Shown: positions 1-11,100 of the stretch, in pieces | Layout of the letters: every line of letters starts with the position of its first letter | Numbering within the stretch: position 1 is the stretch's first letter | NCBI RefSeq assembly: GCF_021018805.1 | Contig: NW_026961091.1 | Location: 83,379 to 147,378 of the forward strand | From: Prinia subflava | Lineage: Eukaryota > Chordata > Aves > Passeriformes > Cisticolidae | Length of the DNA stretch: 64,000 bases | Reading direction: 5' to 3' | Notes under the pieces: model-generated | What the model was told of the DNA's origin: nothing | The model's database searches: none | What the model saw: the letters and a program-made list of their open reading frames with translations, nothing else | Program-made: the position numbers and the translations under genes

Positions 1-683
1 GATTTCCATGAAAGAGCCATGTAACAGAAACCTTTCCTTTGACACTCCACCGGTTGATGTTTCTCATGTCTATAGAGCAAGACCAAAGCTGTTACTGCCT
101 AATTTGCAAAGTTTCCATGAAAGAGCACTGTAACATAAAGCTTTGCTTTTCCGAGTGAACAGTGGTTTCTGCTTTTGGTTTCCATGGCTTGCTTTCTGGA
201 GTTGATGAAAACACAAGTCATGTTAGTTGTTTGTGCTGCCAACCAGCAGAGAAGCTGCTGCAGACACTCTCTTGCTTTATCCATTACTGGCTTTTACGCT
301 GCACCGGTTGGTGTCTTTCATGTCCATAGAAGGAGAACTAAAGCTGTTACTGCCTAATTTACTAAGTTTCTGTGATAGAGCTATGTAACATACAGATTTG
401 CTTTACAGAGTGAACAGTGATCTCTGCTTTTGGTTTCTATAGTTTGCTTTCTGGAGTTGATCAAAACACAAGTCTTGTTAGTTGCTTGTGTTGCCAACCA
501 CCAGAGAAGCTGCTGCAGACACTTTCATGCCTTATGCTTTACTTGCTTACACTCTGTACCAGTTAGTGTTTCCCATGTCTATAGAGCAAGACCAAAGCTG
601 GTATTGCCTAATTTGGTAGAGTTCCATGTAAGAGCAATGTAACATAAAGATTTGCTTTACAGAGTGAACTGTGATCTCTGCTT

Positions 684-937
684 TTGGTTTCCATGGCTTG
701 CTTTCTGGAGTTGATCAAAACACAAGTCTTGTTAGTTGCTTGTGTTGCCAACCAGCAGAGAAGCTGCTGCAGACACTTTCATGCCTTATCCTTTACTTGC
801 TTACACTCTGTACCAGTTAGTGTTTCCCATGTCTATAGAGCAAGACCAAAGCTGGTATTGCCTAATTTGGTAGAGTTCCATGTAAGAGCTATGTAACATA
901 AAGATTTGCTTTTCAGAGTGAACAGTGATCTCTGCTT
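684..937 (+). repeat. Type B' monomer, reference copy (254 bp)
   Basis: B' has a B body with CTTATCCTTTACTTGC in place of CTTATGCTTT, and a CCATGG or CCAGGG head that resembles A. Other copies start at 4209, 7626, 9006, 12423, 12677, 17329, 21365, 21619, 26018, 26272, 29943, 32597, 36011, 36266, 40658, 63355 and 63609. Some copies (7626, 12423, 21365, 26018, 36011, 63355) also carry CTTACGCTCTG, adding a CpG. B' monomers are absent between about 40.9 and 63.35 kb. Confidence 0.9.
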
Positions 938-1446
938 TTGGTTTCCATGGCTTGCTTTCTGGAGTTGATGAAAACACAAGTCATGTTAGTTGTTTGTGTT
1001 GCCAACCAGCAGAGAAGCTGCTGAAGACCCTCTCTTGCCTTATCCATTACTGGCTTTTACGCTGCACCGGTTGGTGTCTTTCATGTCCATAGGAGGAGAA
1101 CTAAAGCTGTTACTGCCTAATTTACTAAGTTTCTGTGATAGAGCTATGTAACATAAAGATTTGCTTTACAGAGTGAACAGTGATCTCTGCTTTTGGTTTC
1201 TATAGTTTGCTTTCTGGAGTTGATCAAAACACAAGTCTTGTTAGTTGCTTGTGTTGCCAACCACCAGAGAAGCTGCTGCAGACACTTTCATGCCTTATGC
1301 TTTCTTTGCTTACACTCTGTACCAGTTAGTGTTTCCCATGTCTATAGAGCAAGAGCAAAGCTGGTATTGCCTAATTTGGTAGAGTTCCATGTAAGAGCTA
1401 TGTAACATAAAGATTTGCTTTACAGAATGAACTGTGATCTCTGCTT

Positions 1447-1701
1447 TTGGTTTCCATGGCTTGCTTTCTGGAGTTGATGAAAACACAAGTCATGTTAGTT
1501 GTTTGTGCTGCCAACCAGCAGAGAAGCTGCTGCAGACCCTCTCTTGCCTTATCCATTACTGGCTTTTACGCTGCACCGGTTGGTGTCTTTCATGTCCATA
1601 GGAGGAGAACTAAAGCTGTTACTGCCTAATTTACTAAGTTTCTGTGATAGAGCTATGTAACATAAAGATTTGCTTTACAGAGTGAACAGTGATCTCTGCT
1701 T
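1447..1701 (+). repeat. Type A monomer, reference copy (255 bp)
   Basis: This is a typical A monomer. Diagnostic bases are the CCATGG head, TTGATGAAAACACAAGTCATG, GTGCTGCCAACCAGCAG, ACCCTCTCTTGCC, TTTTACGCTGCACCGGTTGG, CATGTCCATAGGAGGAG and TTACTAAGTTTCTG. It has two CpG sites (ACGC and ACCGGT). A recurrent 1-bp-shorter form, As (254 bp), reads CACCTTTGG instead of CACCGGTTGG; it starts at 3083, 7880, 14567, 16202, 23509, 26526, 38157, 39534, 56304 and 59066 and usually directly precedes a C monomer. Form A* has CTGCTGAAGACC and starts at 938, 17583, 30197 and 32851. Confidence 0.93.
1516..1532. other. 17-bp dyad, example (6-bp arms, 5-bp loop)
   Basis: CAGCAG-AGAAG-CTGCTG forms an inverted repeat present in nearly all A monomers and in the B monomers with CCAGCAG. 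In the CCACCAG form of B the left arm is broken, and in C the right arm reads CTGCTGAAGG next to AAATAGAG, so no such dyad exists. It may be a hairpin or protein-binding site. No function is shown, and it is not a CENP-B box. Confidence 0.6.
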
Positions 1702-1955
1702 TTGGTTTCTATGGTTTGCTTTCTGGAGTTGATCAAAACACAAGTCTTGTTAGTTGCTTGTGTTGCCAACCAGCAGAGAAGCTGCTGCAGACACTTTCAT
1801 GCCTTATGCTTTACTTGCTTACACTCTGTACCAGTTAGTGTTTCCCATGTCTATAGAGCAAGACCAAAGCTGGTATTGCCTAATTTGGTAGAGTTCCATG
1901 TAAGAGCTATGTAACATAAAGATTTGCATTACAGAGTGAACAGTGATCTCTGCTT
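1702..1955 (+). repeat. Type B monomer, reference copy (254 bp)
   Basis: This is a typical B monomer. Diagnostic bases are the TTCTATGG or TTCTATAG head, TTGATCAAAACACAAGTCTTG, TTGCTTGTGTTGCC, CAGACACTTTCATGCC, CTGTACCAGTTAGTG, CCCATGTCTATAGAGCAAG, GCTGGTATTGCC and GTTCCATGTAAGAGC. The copy contains no CpG. Common internal variants are ATGCTTTACTTG versus ATGCTTTCTTTG, CCAGCAG versus CCACCAG, GACCAAAG versus GAGCAAAG, and TTTGGTAG versus TTTGATAG. These variants mark position inside the higher-order unit. Confidence 0.93.
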
Positions 1956-2328
1956 TTGGTTTCTATAGTTTGCTTTCTGGAGTTGATGAAAACACAAGTC
2001 TTGTTAGTTGCTTGTGTTGCCAACCACCAGAGAAGCTGCTGCAGACACTTTCATGCCTTATGCTTTCTTTGCTTACACTCTGTACCAGTTAGTGTTTCCC
2101 ATGTCTATAGAGCAAGACCAAAGCTGGTATTGCCTAATTTGGTAGAGTTCCATGTAAGAGCTATGTAACATAAAGATTTGCTTTACAGAGTGAACAGTGA
2201 TCTCTGCTTTTGGTTTCTATGGTTTGCTTTCTGGAGTTGATCAAAACACAAGTCTTGGCTGTTGTTTGTGTTCCCAAGAAATAGAGAAGCTGCTGAAGGC
2301 GCTTTCCTGCCTTTTGCAGTACCGGTTT

Positions 2329-2548
2329 ACACTTTGCACATGTATGTGTTTTGCTTGTCACCAGACCACGAATAAAGGTGGGTACTTCCTAATTTGCTTG
2401 ATTTCCATGAAAGAGCCATGTAACAGAAACCTTTCCTTTGACACTCCACCGGTTGATGTTTCTCATGTCTATAGAGCAAGACCAAAGCTGTTACTGCTTA
2501 ATTTGCTAAGTTTCCATGAAAGAGCACTGTAACATAAAGCTTTGCTTT
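2329..2548 (+). repeat. Internal ~110-bp tandem duplication within monomer C
   Basis: The two halves share an ordered set of blocks: ACACT near the start, CTAATTTGCT at 2389 and 2498, TTTCCATGAAAGAGC at 2402 and 2511, and TGTAACA at 2420 and 2529. The second half keeps the CATGTCTATAGAGCAAGACCAAAGCTG block of B; the first half has diverged strongly there (TTGTCACCAGACCACGAATAAAGG). The distal copy is therefore the standard tail and the proximal copy the diverged extra one. The same arrangement is seen in all 31 complete C monomers. Confidence 0.85.
2371..2383 (+). other. AATAAA hexamer overlapping a 5' splice-site-like GTGGGT, once per C monomer
   Basis: AATAAAGGTGGGT lies in the diverged proximal tail of C and is kept in all C monomers seen; 31724 reads GGTGGGTGC instead of GGTGGGTAC just after it. 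AATAAA does not occur in A or B. With 32 copies it could affect any + strand transcript through the array, but chance is a sufficient explanation. Confidence 0.35.
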
Positions 2549-3030
2549 TCCGAGTGAACAGTGGTTTCTGCTTTTGGTTTCCATGGCTTGCTTTCTGGAG
2601 TTGATGAAAACACAAGTCATGTTAGTTGTTTGTGCTGCCAACCAGCAGAGAAGCTGCTGCAGACCCTCTCTTGCTTTATCCATTACTGGCTTTTACGCTG
2701 CACCGGTTGGTGTCTTTCATGTCCATAGAAGGAGAACTAAAGCTGTTACTGCCTAATTTACTAAGTTTCTGTGATAGAGCTATGTAACATACAGATTTGC
2801 TTTACAGAGTGAACAGTGATCTCTGCTTTTGGTTTCTATAGTTTGCTTTCTGGAGTTGATCAAAACACAAGTCTTGTTAGTTGCTTGTGTTGCCAACCAC
2901 CAGAGAAGCTGCTGCAGACACTTTCATGCCTTATGCTTTCTTTGCTTACACTCTGTACCAGTTAGTGTTTCCCATGTCTATAGAGCAAGAGCAAAGCTGG
3001 TATTGCCTAATTTGATAGAGTTCCATGTAT

Positions 3031-6000
3031 GAGCTATGTAACATAAAGATTTGCTTTTCAGAGTGAACAGTGATCTCTGCTTTTGGTTTCCATGGCTTGC
3101 TTTCTGGAGTTGATGAAAACACAAGTCATGTTAGTTGTTTGTGCTGCCAACCAGCAGAGAAGCTGCTGCAGACCCTCTCTTGCCTTATCCATTTCTGGCT
3201 TTTACGCTGCACCTTTGGTGTCTTTCATGTCCATAGAAGGAGAACTAAAGCTGTTACTGCCTAATTTACTAAGTTTCTGTGATAGAGCTATGTAACATAA
3301 AGATTTGCTTTACAGAGTGAACTGTGATCTCTGCTTTTGGTTTCTATGGTTTGCTTTCTGGAGTTGATCAAAACACAAGTCTTGGCTGTTGTTTGTGTTC
3401 CCAAGAAATAGAGAAGCTGCTGAAGGCGCTTTCCTGCCTTTTGCAGTACCGGTTTACACTTTGCACATGTATGTGTTTTGCTTGTCACCAGACCACGAAT
3501 AAAGGTGGGTACTTCCTAATTTGCTTGATTTCCATGAAAGAGCCATGTAACAGAAACCTTTCCTTTGACACTCCACCGGTTGATGTTTCTCATGTCTATA
3601 GAGCAAGACCAAAGCTGTTACTGCTTAATTTGCAAAGTTTCCATGAAAGAGCACTGTAACATAAAGCTTTGCTTTTCCGAGTGAACAGTGGTTTCTGCTT
3701 TTGGTTTCCATGGCTTGCTTTCTGGAGTTGATGAAAACACAAGTCATGTTAGTTGTTTGTGCTGCCAACCAGCAGAGAAGCTGCTGCAGACACTCTCTTG
3801 TTTATCCATTACTGGCTTTTACGCTGCACCGGTTGGTGTCTTTCATGTCCATAGAAGGAGAACTAAAGCTGTTACTGCCTAATTTACTAAGTTTCTGTGA
3901 TAGAGCTATGTAACATAAAGATTTGCTTTACAGAGTGAACTGTGACCTCTGCTTTTGGTTTCTATAGTTTGCTTTCTGGAGTTGATCAAAACACAAGTCT
4001 TGTTAGTTGCTTGTGTTGCCAACCAGCAGAGAAGCTGCTGCAGACACTTTCATGCCTTATGCTTTCTTTGCTTACACTCTGTACCAGTTAGTGTTTCCCA
4101 TGTCTATAGAGCAAGACCAAAGCTGGTATTGCCTAATTTGGTAGAGTTCCATGTAAGAGCAATGTAACATAAAGATTTGCTTTACAGAGTGAACTGTGAT
4201 CTCTGCTTTTGGTTTCCATGGCTTGCTTTCTGGAGTTGATCAAAACACAAGTCTTGTTAGTTGCTTGTGTTGCCAACCAGCAGAGAAGCTGCTGCAGACA
4301 CTTTCATGCCTTATCCTTTACTTGCTTACACTCTGTACCAGTTAGTGTTTCCCATGTCTATAGAGCAAGACCAAAGCTGGTATTGCCTAATTTGGTAGAG
4401 TTCCATGTAAGAGCTATGTAACATAAAGATTTGCTTTTCAGAGTGAACAGTGATCTCTGCTTTTGGTTTCCATGGCTTGCTTTCTGGAGTTGATGAAAAC
4501 ACAAGTCATGTTAGTTGTTTGTGCTGCCAACCAGCAGAGAAGCTGCTGCAGACCCTCTCTTGCCTTATCCATTACTGGCTTTTACGCTGCACCGGTTGGT
4601 GTCTTTCATGTCCATAGGAGGAGAACTAAAGCTGTTACTGCCTAATTTACTAAGTTTCTGTGATAGAGCTATGTAACATAAAGATTTGCTTTACAGAGTG
4701 AACAGTGATCTCTGCTTTTGGTTTCTATAGTTTGCTTTCTGGAGTTGATCAAAACACAAGTCTTGTTAGTTGCTTGTGTTGCCAACCACCAGAGAAGCTG
4801 CTGCAGACACTTTCATGCCTTATGCTTTCTTTGCTTACACTCTGTACCAGTTAGTGTTTCCCATGTCTATAGAGCAAGAGCAAAGCTGGTATTGCCTAAT
4901 TTGGTAGAGTTCCATGTAAGAGCTATGTAACATAAAGATTTGCTTTACAGAATGAACTGTGATCTCTGCTTTTGGTTTCCATGGCTTGCTTTCTGGAGTT
5001 GATGAAAACACAAGTCATGTTAGTTGTTTGTGCTGCCAACCAGCAGAGAAGCTGCTGCAGACCCTCTCTTGCCTTATCCATTACTGGCTTTTACGCTGCA
5101 CCGGTTGGTGTCTTTCATGTCCATAGGAGGAGAACTAAAGCTGTTACTGCCTAATTTACTAAGTTTCTGTGATAGAGCTATGTAACATAAAGATTTGCTT
5201 TACAGAGTGAACAGTGATCTCTGCTTTTGGTTTCTATGGTTTGCTTTCTGGAGTTGATCAAAACACAAGTCTTGTTAGTTGCTTGTGTTGCCAACCAGCA
5301 GAGAAGCTGCTGCAGACACTTTCATGCCTTATGCTTTACTTGCTTACACTCTGTACCAGTTAGTGTTTCCCATGTCTATAGAGCAAGACCAAAGCTGGTA
5401 TTGCCTAATTTGGTAGAGTTCCATGTAAGAGCTATGTAACATAAAGATTTGCTTTACAGAGTGAACAGTGATCTCTGCTTTTGGTTTCTATAGTTTGCTT
5501 TCTGGAGTTGATCAAAACACAAGTCTTGTTAGTTGCTTGTGTTGCCAACCAGCAGAGAAGCTGCTGCAGACACTTTCATGCCTTATGCTTTACTTGCTTA
5601 CACTCTGTACCAGTTAGTGTTTCCCATGTCTATAGAGCAAGACCAAAGCTGGTATTGCCTAATTTGGTAGAGTTCCATGTAAGAGCTATGTAACATAAAG
5701 ATTTGCTTTTCAGAGTGAACAGTGATCTCTGCTTTTGGTTTCCATGGCTTGCTTTCTGGAGTTGATGAAAACACAAGTCATGTTAGTTGTTTGTGCTGCC
5801 AACCAGCAGAGAAGCTGCTGCAGACCCTCTCTTGCCTTATCCATTACTGGCTTTTACGCTGCACCGGTTGGTGTCTTTCATGTCCATAGGAGGAGAACTA
5901 AAGCTGTTACTGCCTAATTTACTAAGTTTCTGTGATAGAGCTATGTAACATAAAGATTTGCTTTACAGAGTGAACTGTGATCTCTGCTTTTGGTTTCTAT

Positions 6001-7827
6001 AGTTTGCTTTCTGGAGTTGATCAAAACACAAGTCTTGTTAGTTGCTTGTGTTGCCAACCAGCAGAGAAGCTGCTGCAGACACTTTCATGCCTTATGCTTT
6101 CTTTGCTTACACTCTGTACCAGTTAGTGTTTCCCATGTCTATAGAGCAAGACCAAAGCTGGTATTGCCTAATTTGGTAGAGTTCCATGTAAGAGCTATGT
6201 AACATAAAGATTTGCTTTACAGAGTGAACAGTGATCTCTGCTTTTGGTTTCTATAGTTTGCTTTCTGGAGTTGATCAAAACACAAGTCTTGTTAGTTGCT
6301 TGTGTTGCCAACCACCAGAGAAGCTGCTGCAGACACTTTCATGCCTTATGCTTTCTTTGCTTACACTCTGTACCAGTTAGTGTTTCCCATGTCTATAGAG
6401 CAAGACCAAAGCTGGTATTGCCTAATTTGATAGAGTTCCATGTAAGAGCTATGTAACATAAAGATTTGCTTTACAGAATGAACTGTGATCTCTGCTTTTG
6501 GTTTCCATGGCTTGCTTTCTGGAGTTGATGAAAACACAAGTCATGTTAGTTGTTTGTGCTGCCAACCAGCAGAGAAGCTGCTGCAGACCCTCTCTTGCCT
6601 TATCCATTTCTGGCTTTTACGCTGCACCGGTTGGTGTCTTTCATGTCCATAGAAGGAGAACTAAAGCTGTTACTGCCTAATTTACTAAGTTTCTGTGATA
6701 GAGCTATGTAACATAAAGATTTGCTTTACAGAGTGAACAGTGATCTCTGCTTTTGGTTTCTATGGTTTGCTTTCTGGAGTTGATCAAAACACAAGTCTTG
6801 GCTGTTGTTTGTGTTCCCAAGAAATAGAGAAGCTGCTGAAGGCGCTTTCCTGCCTTTTGCAGTACCGGTTTACACTTTGCACATGTATGTGTTTTGCTTG
6901 TCACCAGACCACGAATAAAGGTGGGTACTTCCTAATTTGCTTGATTTCCATGAAAGAGCCATGTAACAGAAACCTTTCCTTTGACACTCCACCGGTTGAT
7001 GTTTCTCATGTCTATAGAGCAAGACCAAAGCTGTTACTGCCTAATTTGCAAAGTTTCCATGAAAGAGCACTGTAACATAAAGCTTTGCTTTTCCGAGTGA
7101 ACAGTGGTTTCTGCTTTTGGTTTCCATGGCTTGCTTTCTGGAGTTGATGAAAACACAAGTCATGTTAGTTGTTTGTGCTGCCAACCAGCAGAGAAGCTGC
7201 TGCAGACACTCTCTTGCTTTATCCATTACTGGCTTTTACGCTGCACCGGTTGGTGTCTTTCATGTCCATAGAAGGAGAACTAAAGCTGTTACTGCCTAAT
7301 TTACTAAGTTTCTGTGATAGAGCTATGTAACATACAGATTTGCTTTACAGAGTGAACAGTGATCTCTGCTTTTGGTTTCTATAGTTTGCTTTCTGGAGTT
7401 GATCAAAACACAAGTCTTGTTAGTTGCTTGTGTTGCCAACCACCAGAGAAGCTGCTGCAGACACTTTCATGCCTTATGCTTTACTTGCTTACACTCTGTA
7501 CCAGTTAGTGTTTCCCATGTCTATAGAGCAAGACCAAAGCTGGTATTGCCTAATTTGGTAGAGTTCCATGTAAGAGCTATGTAACATAAAGATTTGCTTT
7601 ACAGAGTGAACTGTGATCTCTGCTTTTGGTTTCCAGGGCTTGCTTTCTGGAGTTGATCAAAACACAAGTCTTGTTAGTTGCTTGTGTTGCCAACCAGCAG
7701 AGAAGCTGCTGCAGACACTTTCATGCCTTATCCTTTACTTGCTTACGCTCTGTACCAGTTAGTGTTTCCCATGTCTATAGAGCAAGACCAAAGCTGGTAT
7801 TGCCTAATTTGGTAGAGTTCCATGTAA
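3031..7827 (+). repeat. First copy of 4797-bp tandem segmental duplication
   Basis: All 17 following monomers reappear at an offset of exactly 4797, with private variants kept. The left limit is the T at 3030 (GTATGAG), which reads A at 7827. I saw no mismatch over the copies, but I checked by reading and not by alignment. Confidence 0.85.
3337..6752 (+). repeat. HOR unit 2: canonical 13-mer, 3416 bp
   Basis: Monomers start at C 3337, A 3701, B 3955, B' 4209, A 4463, B 4718, A 4972, B 5227, B 5481, A 5735, B 5990, B 6244 and A 6498. A 3701 has a 1-base deletion (CTCTCTTGTTTATCC) shared only with 8498. It lies inside the first copy of the 4797-bp duplication. Confidence 0.92.
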
Positions 7828-8133
7828 GAGCTATGTAACATAAAGATTTGCTTTTCAGAGTGAACAGTGATCTCTGCTTTTGGTTTCCATGGCTTGCTTT
7901 CTGGAGTTGATGAAAACACAAGTCATGTTAGTTGTTTGTGCTGCCAACCAGCAGAGAAGCTGCTGCAGACCCTCTCTTGCCTTATCCATTTCTGGCTTTT
8001 ACGCTGCACCTTTGGTGTCTTTCATGTCCATAGAAGGAGAACTAAAGCTGTTACTGCCTAATTTACTAAGTTTCTGTGATAGAGCTATGTAACATAAAGA
8101 TTTGCTTTACAGAGTGAACTGTGATCTCTGCTT
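6753..8133 (+). repeat. HOR unit 3: C-A-B-B'-As, 5-mer, 1381 bp
   Basis: Monomers start at C 6753, A 7117, B 7372, B' 7626 and As 7880. The boundary between the two copies of the 4797-bp duplication lies at about 7828, near the end of B' 7626, so this unit is a junction product: the start of one unit joined to the As that precedes unit 2. Confidence 0.9.
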
Positions 8134-11100
8134 TTGGTTTCTATGGTTTGCTTTCTGGAGTTGATCAAAACACAAGTCTTGGCTGTTGTTTGTGTTCCCA
8201 AGAAATAGAGAAGCTGCTGAAGGCGCTTTCCTGCCTTTTGCAGTACCGGTTTACACTTTGCACATGTATGTGTTTTGCTTGTCACCAGACCACGAATAAA
8301 GGTGGGTACTTCCTAATTTGCTTGATTTCCATGAAAGAGCCATGTAACAGAAACCTTTCCTTTGACACTCCACCGGTTGATGTTTCTCATGTCTATAGAG
8401 CAAGACCAAAGCTGTTACTGCTTAATTTGCAAAGTTTCCATGAAAGAGCACTGTAACATAAAGCTTTGCTTTTCCGAGTGAACAGTGGTTTCTGCTTTTG
8501 GTTTCCATGGCTTGCTTTCTGGAGTTGATGAAAACACAAGTCATGTTAGTTGTTTGTGCTGCCAACCAGCAGAGAAGCTGCTGCAGACACTCTCTTGTTT
8601 ATCCATTACTGGCTTTTACGCTGCACCGGTTGGTGTCTTTCATGTCCATAGAAGGAGAACTAAAGCTGTTACTGCCTAATTTACTAAGTTTCTGTGATAG
8701 AGCTATGTAACATAAAGATTTGCTTTACAGAGTGAACTGTGACCTCTGCTTTTGGTTTCTATAGTTTGCTTTCTGGAGTTGATCAAAACACAAGTCTTGT
8801 TAGTTGCTTGTGTTGCCAACCAGCAGAGAAGCTGCTGCAGACACTTTCATGCCTTATGCTTTCTTTGCTTACACTCTGTACCAGTTAGTGTTTCCCATGT
8901 CTATAGAGCAAGACCAAAGCTGGTATTGCCTAATTTGGTAGAGTTCCATGTAAGAGCAATGTAACATAAAGATTTGCTTTACAGAGTGAACTGTGATCTC
9001 TGCTTTTGGTTTCCATGGCTTGCTTTCTGGAGTTGATCAAAACACAAGTCTTGTTAGTTGCTTGTGTTGCCAACCAGCAGAGAAGCTGCTGCAGACACTT
9101 TCATGCCTTATCCTTTACTTGCTTACACTCTGTACCAGTTAGTGTTTCCCATGTCTATAGAGCAAGACCAAAGCTGGTATTGCCTAATTTGGTAGAGTTC
9201 CATGTAAGAGCTATGTAACATAAAGATTTGCTTTTCAGAGTGAACAGTGATCTCTGCTTTTGGTTTCCATGGCTTGCTTTCTGGAGTTGATGAAAACACA
9301 AGTCATGTTAGTTGTTTGTGCTGCCAACCAGCAGAGAAGCTGCTGCAGACCCTCTCTTGCCTTATCCATTACTGGCTTTTACGCTGCACCGGTTGGTGTC
9401 TTTCATGTCCATAGGAGGAGAACTAAAGCTGTTACTGCCTAATTTACTAAGTTTCTGTGATAGAGCTATGTAACATAAAGATTTGCTTTACAGAGTGAAC
9501 AGTGATCTCTGCTTTTGGTTTCTATAGTTTGCTTTCTGGAGTTGATCAAAACACAAGTCTTGTTAGTTGCTTGTGTTGCCAACCACCAGAGAAGCTGCTG
9601 CAGACACTTTCATGCCTTATGCTTTCTTTGCTTACACTCTGTACCAGTTAGTGTTTCCCATGTCTATAGAGCAAGAGCAAAGCTGGTATTGCCTAATTTG
9701 GTAGAGTTCCATGTAAGAGCTATGTAACATAAAGATTTGCTTTACAGAATGAACTGTGATCTCTGCTTTTGGTTTCCATGGCTTGCTTTCTGGAGTTGAT
9801 GAAAACACAAGTCATGTTAGTTGTTTGTGCTGCCAACCAGCAGAGAAGCTGCTGCAGACCCTCTCTTGCCTTATCCATTACTGGCTTTTACGCTGCACCG
9901 GTTGGTGTCTTTCATGTCCATAGGAGGAGAACTAAAGCTGTTACTGCCTAATTTACTAAGTTTCTGTGATAGAGCTATGTAACATAAAGATTTGCTTTAC
10001 AGAGTGAACAGTGATCTCTGCTTTTGGTTTCTATGGTTTGCTTTCTGGAGTTGATCAAAACACAAGTCTTGTTAGTTGCTTGTGTTGCCAACCAGCAGAG
10101 AAGCTGCTGCAGACACTTTCATGCCTTATGCTTTACTTGCTTACACTCTGTACCAGTTAGTGTTTCCCATGTCTATAGAGCAAGACCAAAGCTGGTATTG
10201 CCTAATTTGGTAGAGTTCCATGTAAGAGCTATGTAACATAAAGATTTGCTTTACAGAGTGAACAGTGATCTCTGCTTTTGGTTTCTATAGTTTGCTTTCT
10301 GGAGTTGATCAAAACACAAGTCTTGTTAGTTGCTTGTGTTGCCAACCAGCAGAGAAGCTGCTGCAGACACTTTCATGCCTTATGCTTTACTTGCTTACAC
10401 TCTGTACCAGTTAGTGTTTCCCATGTCTATAGAGCAAGACCAAAGCTGGTATTGCCTAATTTGGTAGAGTTCCATGTAAGAGCTATGTAACATAAAGATT
10501 TGCTTTTCAGAGTGAACAGTGATCTCTGCTTTTGGTTTCCATGGCTTGCTTTCTGGAGTTGATGAAAACACAAGTCATGTTAGTTGTTTGTGCTGCCAAC
10601 CAGCAGAGAAGCTGCTGCAGACCCTCTCTTGCCTTATCCATTACTGGCTTTTACGCTGCACCGGTTGGTGTCTTTCATGTCCATAGGAGGAGAACTAAAG
10701 CTGTTACTGCCTAATTTACTAAGTTTCTGTGATAGAGCTATGTAACATAAAGATTTGCTTTACAGAGTGAACTGTGATCTCTGCTTTTGGTTTCTATAGT
10801 TTGCTTTCTGGAGTTGATCAAAACACAAGTCTTGTTAGTTGCTTGTGTTGCCAACCAGCAGAGAAGCTGCTGCAGACACTTTCATGCCTTATGCTTTCTT
10901 TGCTTACACTCTGTACCAGTTAGTGTTTCCCATGTCTATAGAGCAAGACCAAAGCTGGTATTGCCTAATTTGGTAGAGTTCCATGTAAGAGCTATGTAAC
11001 ATAAAGATTTGCTTTACAGAGTGAACAGTGATCTCTGCTTTTGGTTTCTATAGTTTGCTTTCTGGAGTTGATCAAAACACAAGTCTTGTTAGTTGCTTGT

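Larger units (their letters stand above)
1..2209 (+). repeat. HOR unit 0, partial: (C)-A-B-B'-A*-B-A-B-B
   Basis: The window opens about 190 bp into a C monomer, then follow A 175, B 430, B' 684, A* 938, B 1193, A 1447, B 1702 and B 1956. The order equals the first nine positions of the 13-mer, then a new C begins. B 1956 carries the A-type base in TTGATGAAAACACAAGTCTTG, a small conversion patch. Confidence 0.9.
2210..2573 (+). repeat. Type C monomer, reference copy (364 bp), HOR punctuation mark
   Basis: C is about 110 bp longer than A or B. The head matches B (TTGATCAAAACACAAGTCTTGG). After GCAGTACCGGTTTACAC the distal part of the monomer appears twice: about 2329-2438, with CCTAATTTGCTTGATTTCC, and about 2439-2548, with CTTAATTTGCTAAGTTTCC. 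The two distal copies align at an offset of 109-112 bp. C carries an AAGCTT site that A and B lack, AATAAA at 2371-2376, and five CpGs. It occurs once per higher-order unit. Confidence 0.92.
2210..3336 (+). repeat. HOR unit 1: C-A-B-As, 4-mer, 1127 bp
   Basis: Monomers start at C 2210, A 2574, B 2829 and As 3083. C has the CTTAATTTGCTAAG tail haplotype and A the matching GACCCTCTCTTGCTTT. B ends with GTTCCATGTATGAGC, a variant seen where B precedes As. The same 4-mer of identical length recurs at 15329, 22636, 55431 and 58193. Confidence 0.9.

Noticed and set aside
2329..2438. The extra ~110 bp of C as a transposon or foreign insertion
   Set aside because: It aligns with the monomer's own tail, and I see no terminal inverted repeats, poly-A tail or target-site duplication.
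3701..3954. The 1-base deletion in A 3701 as a sequencing error
   Set aside because: The same deletion is in A 8498 at the duplication offset, so it pre-dates that duplication or was copied with it, unlike the private indels at 35.3-41.3 kb.
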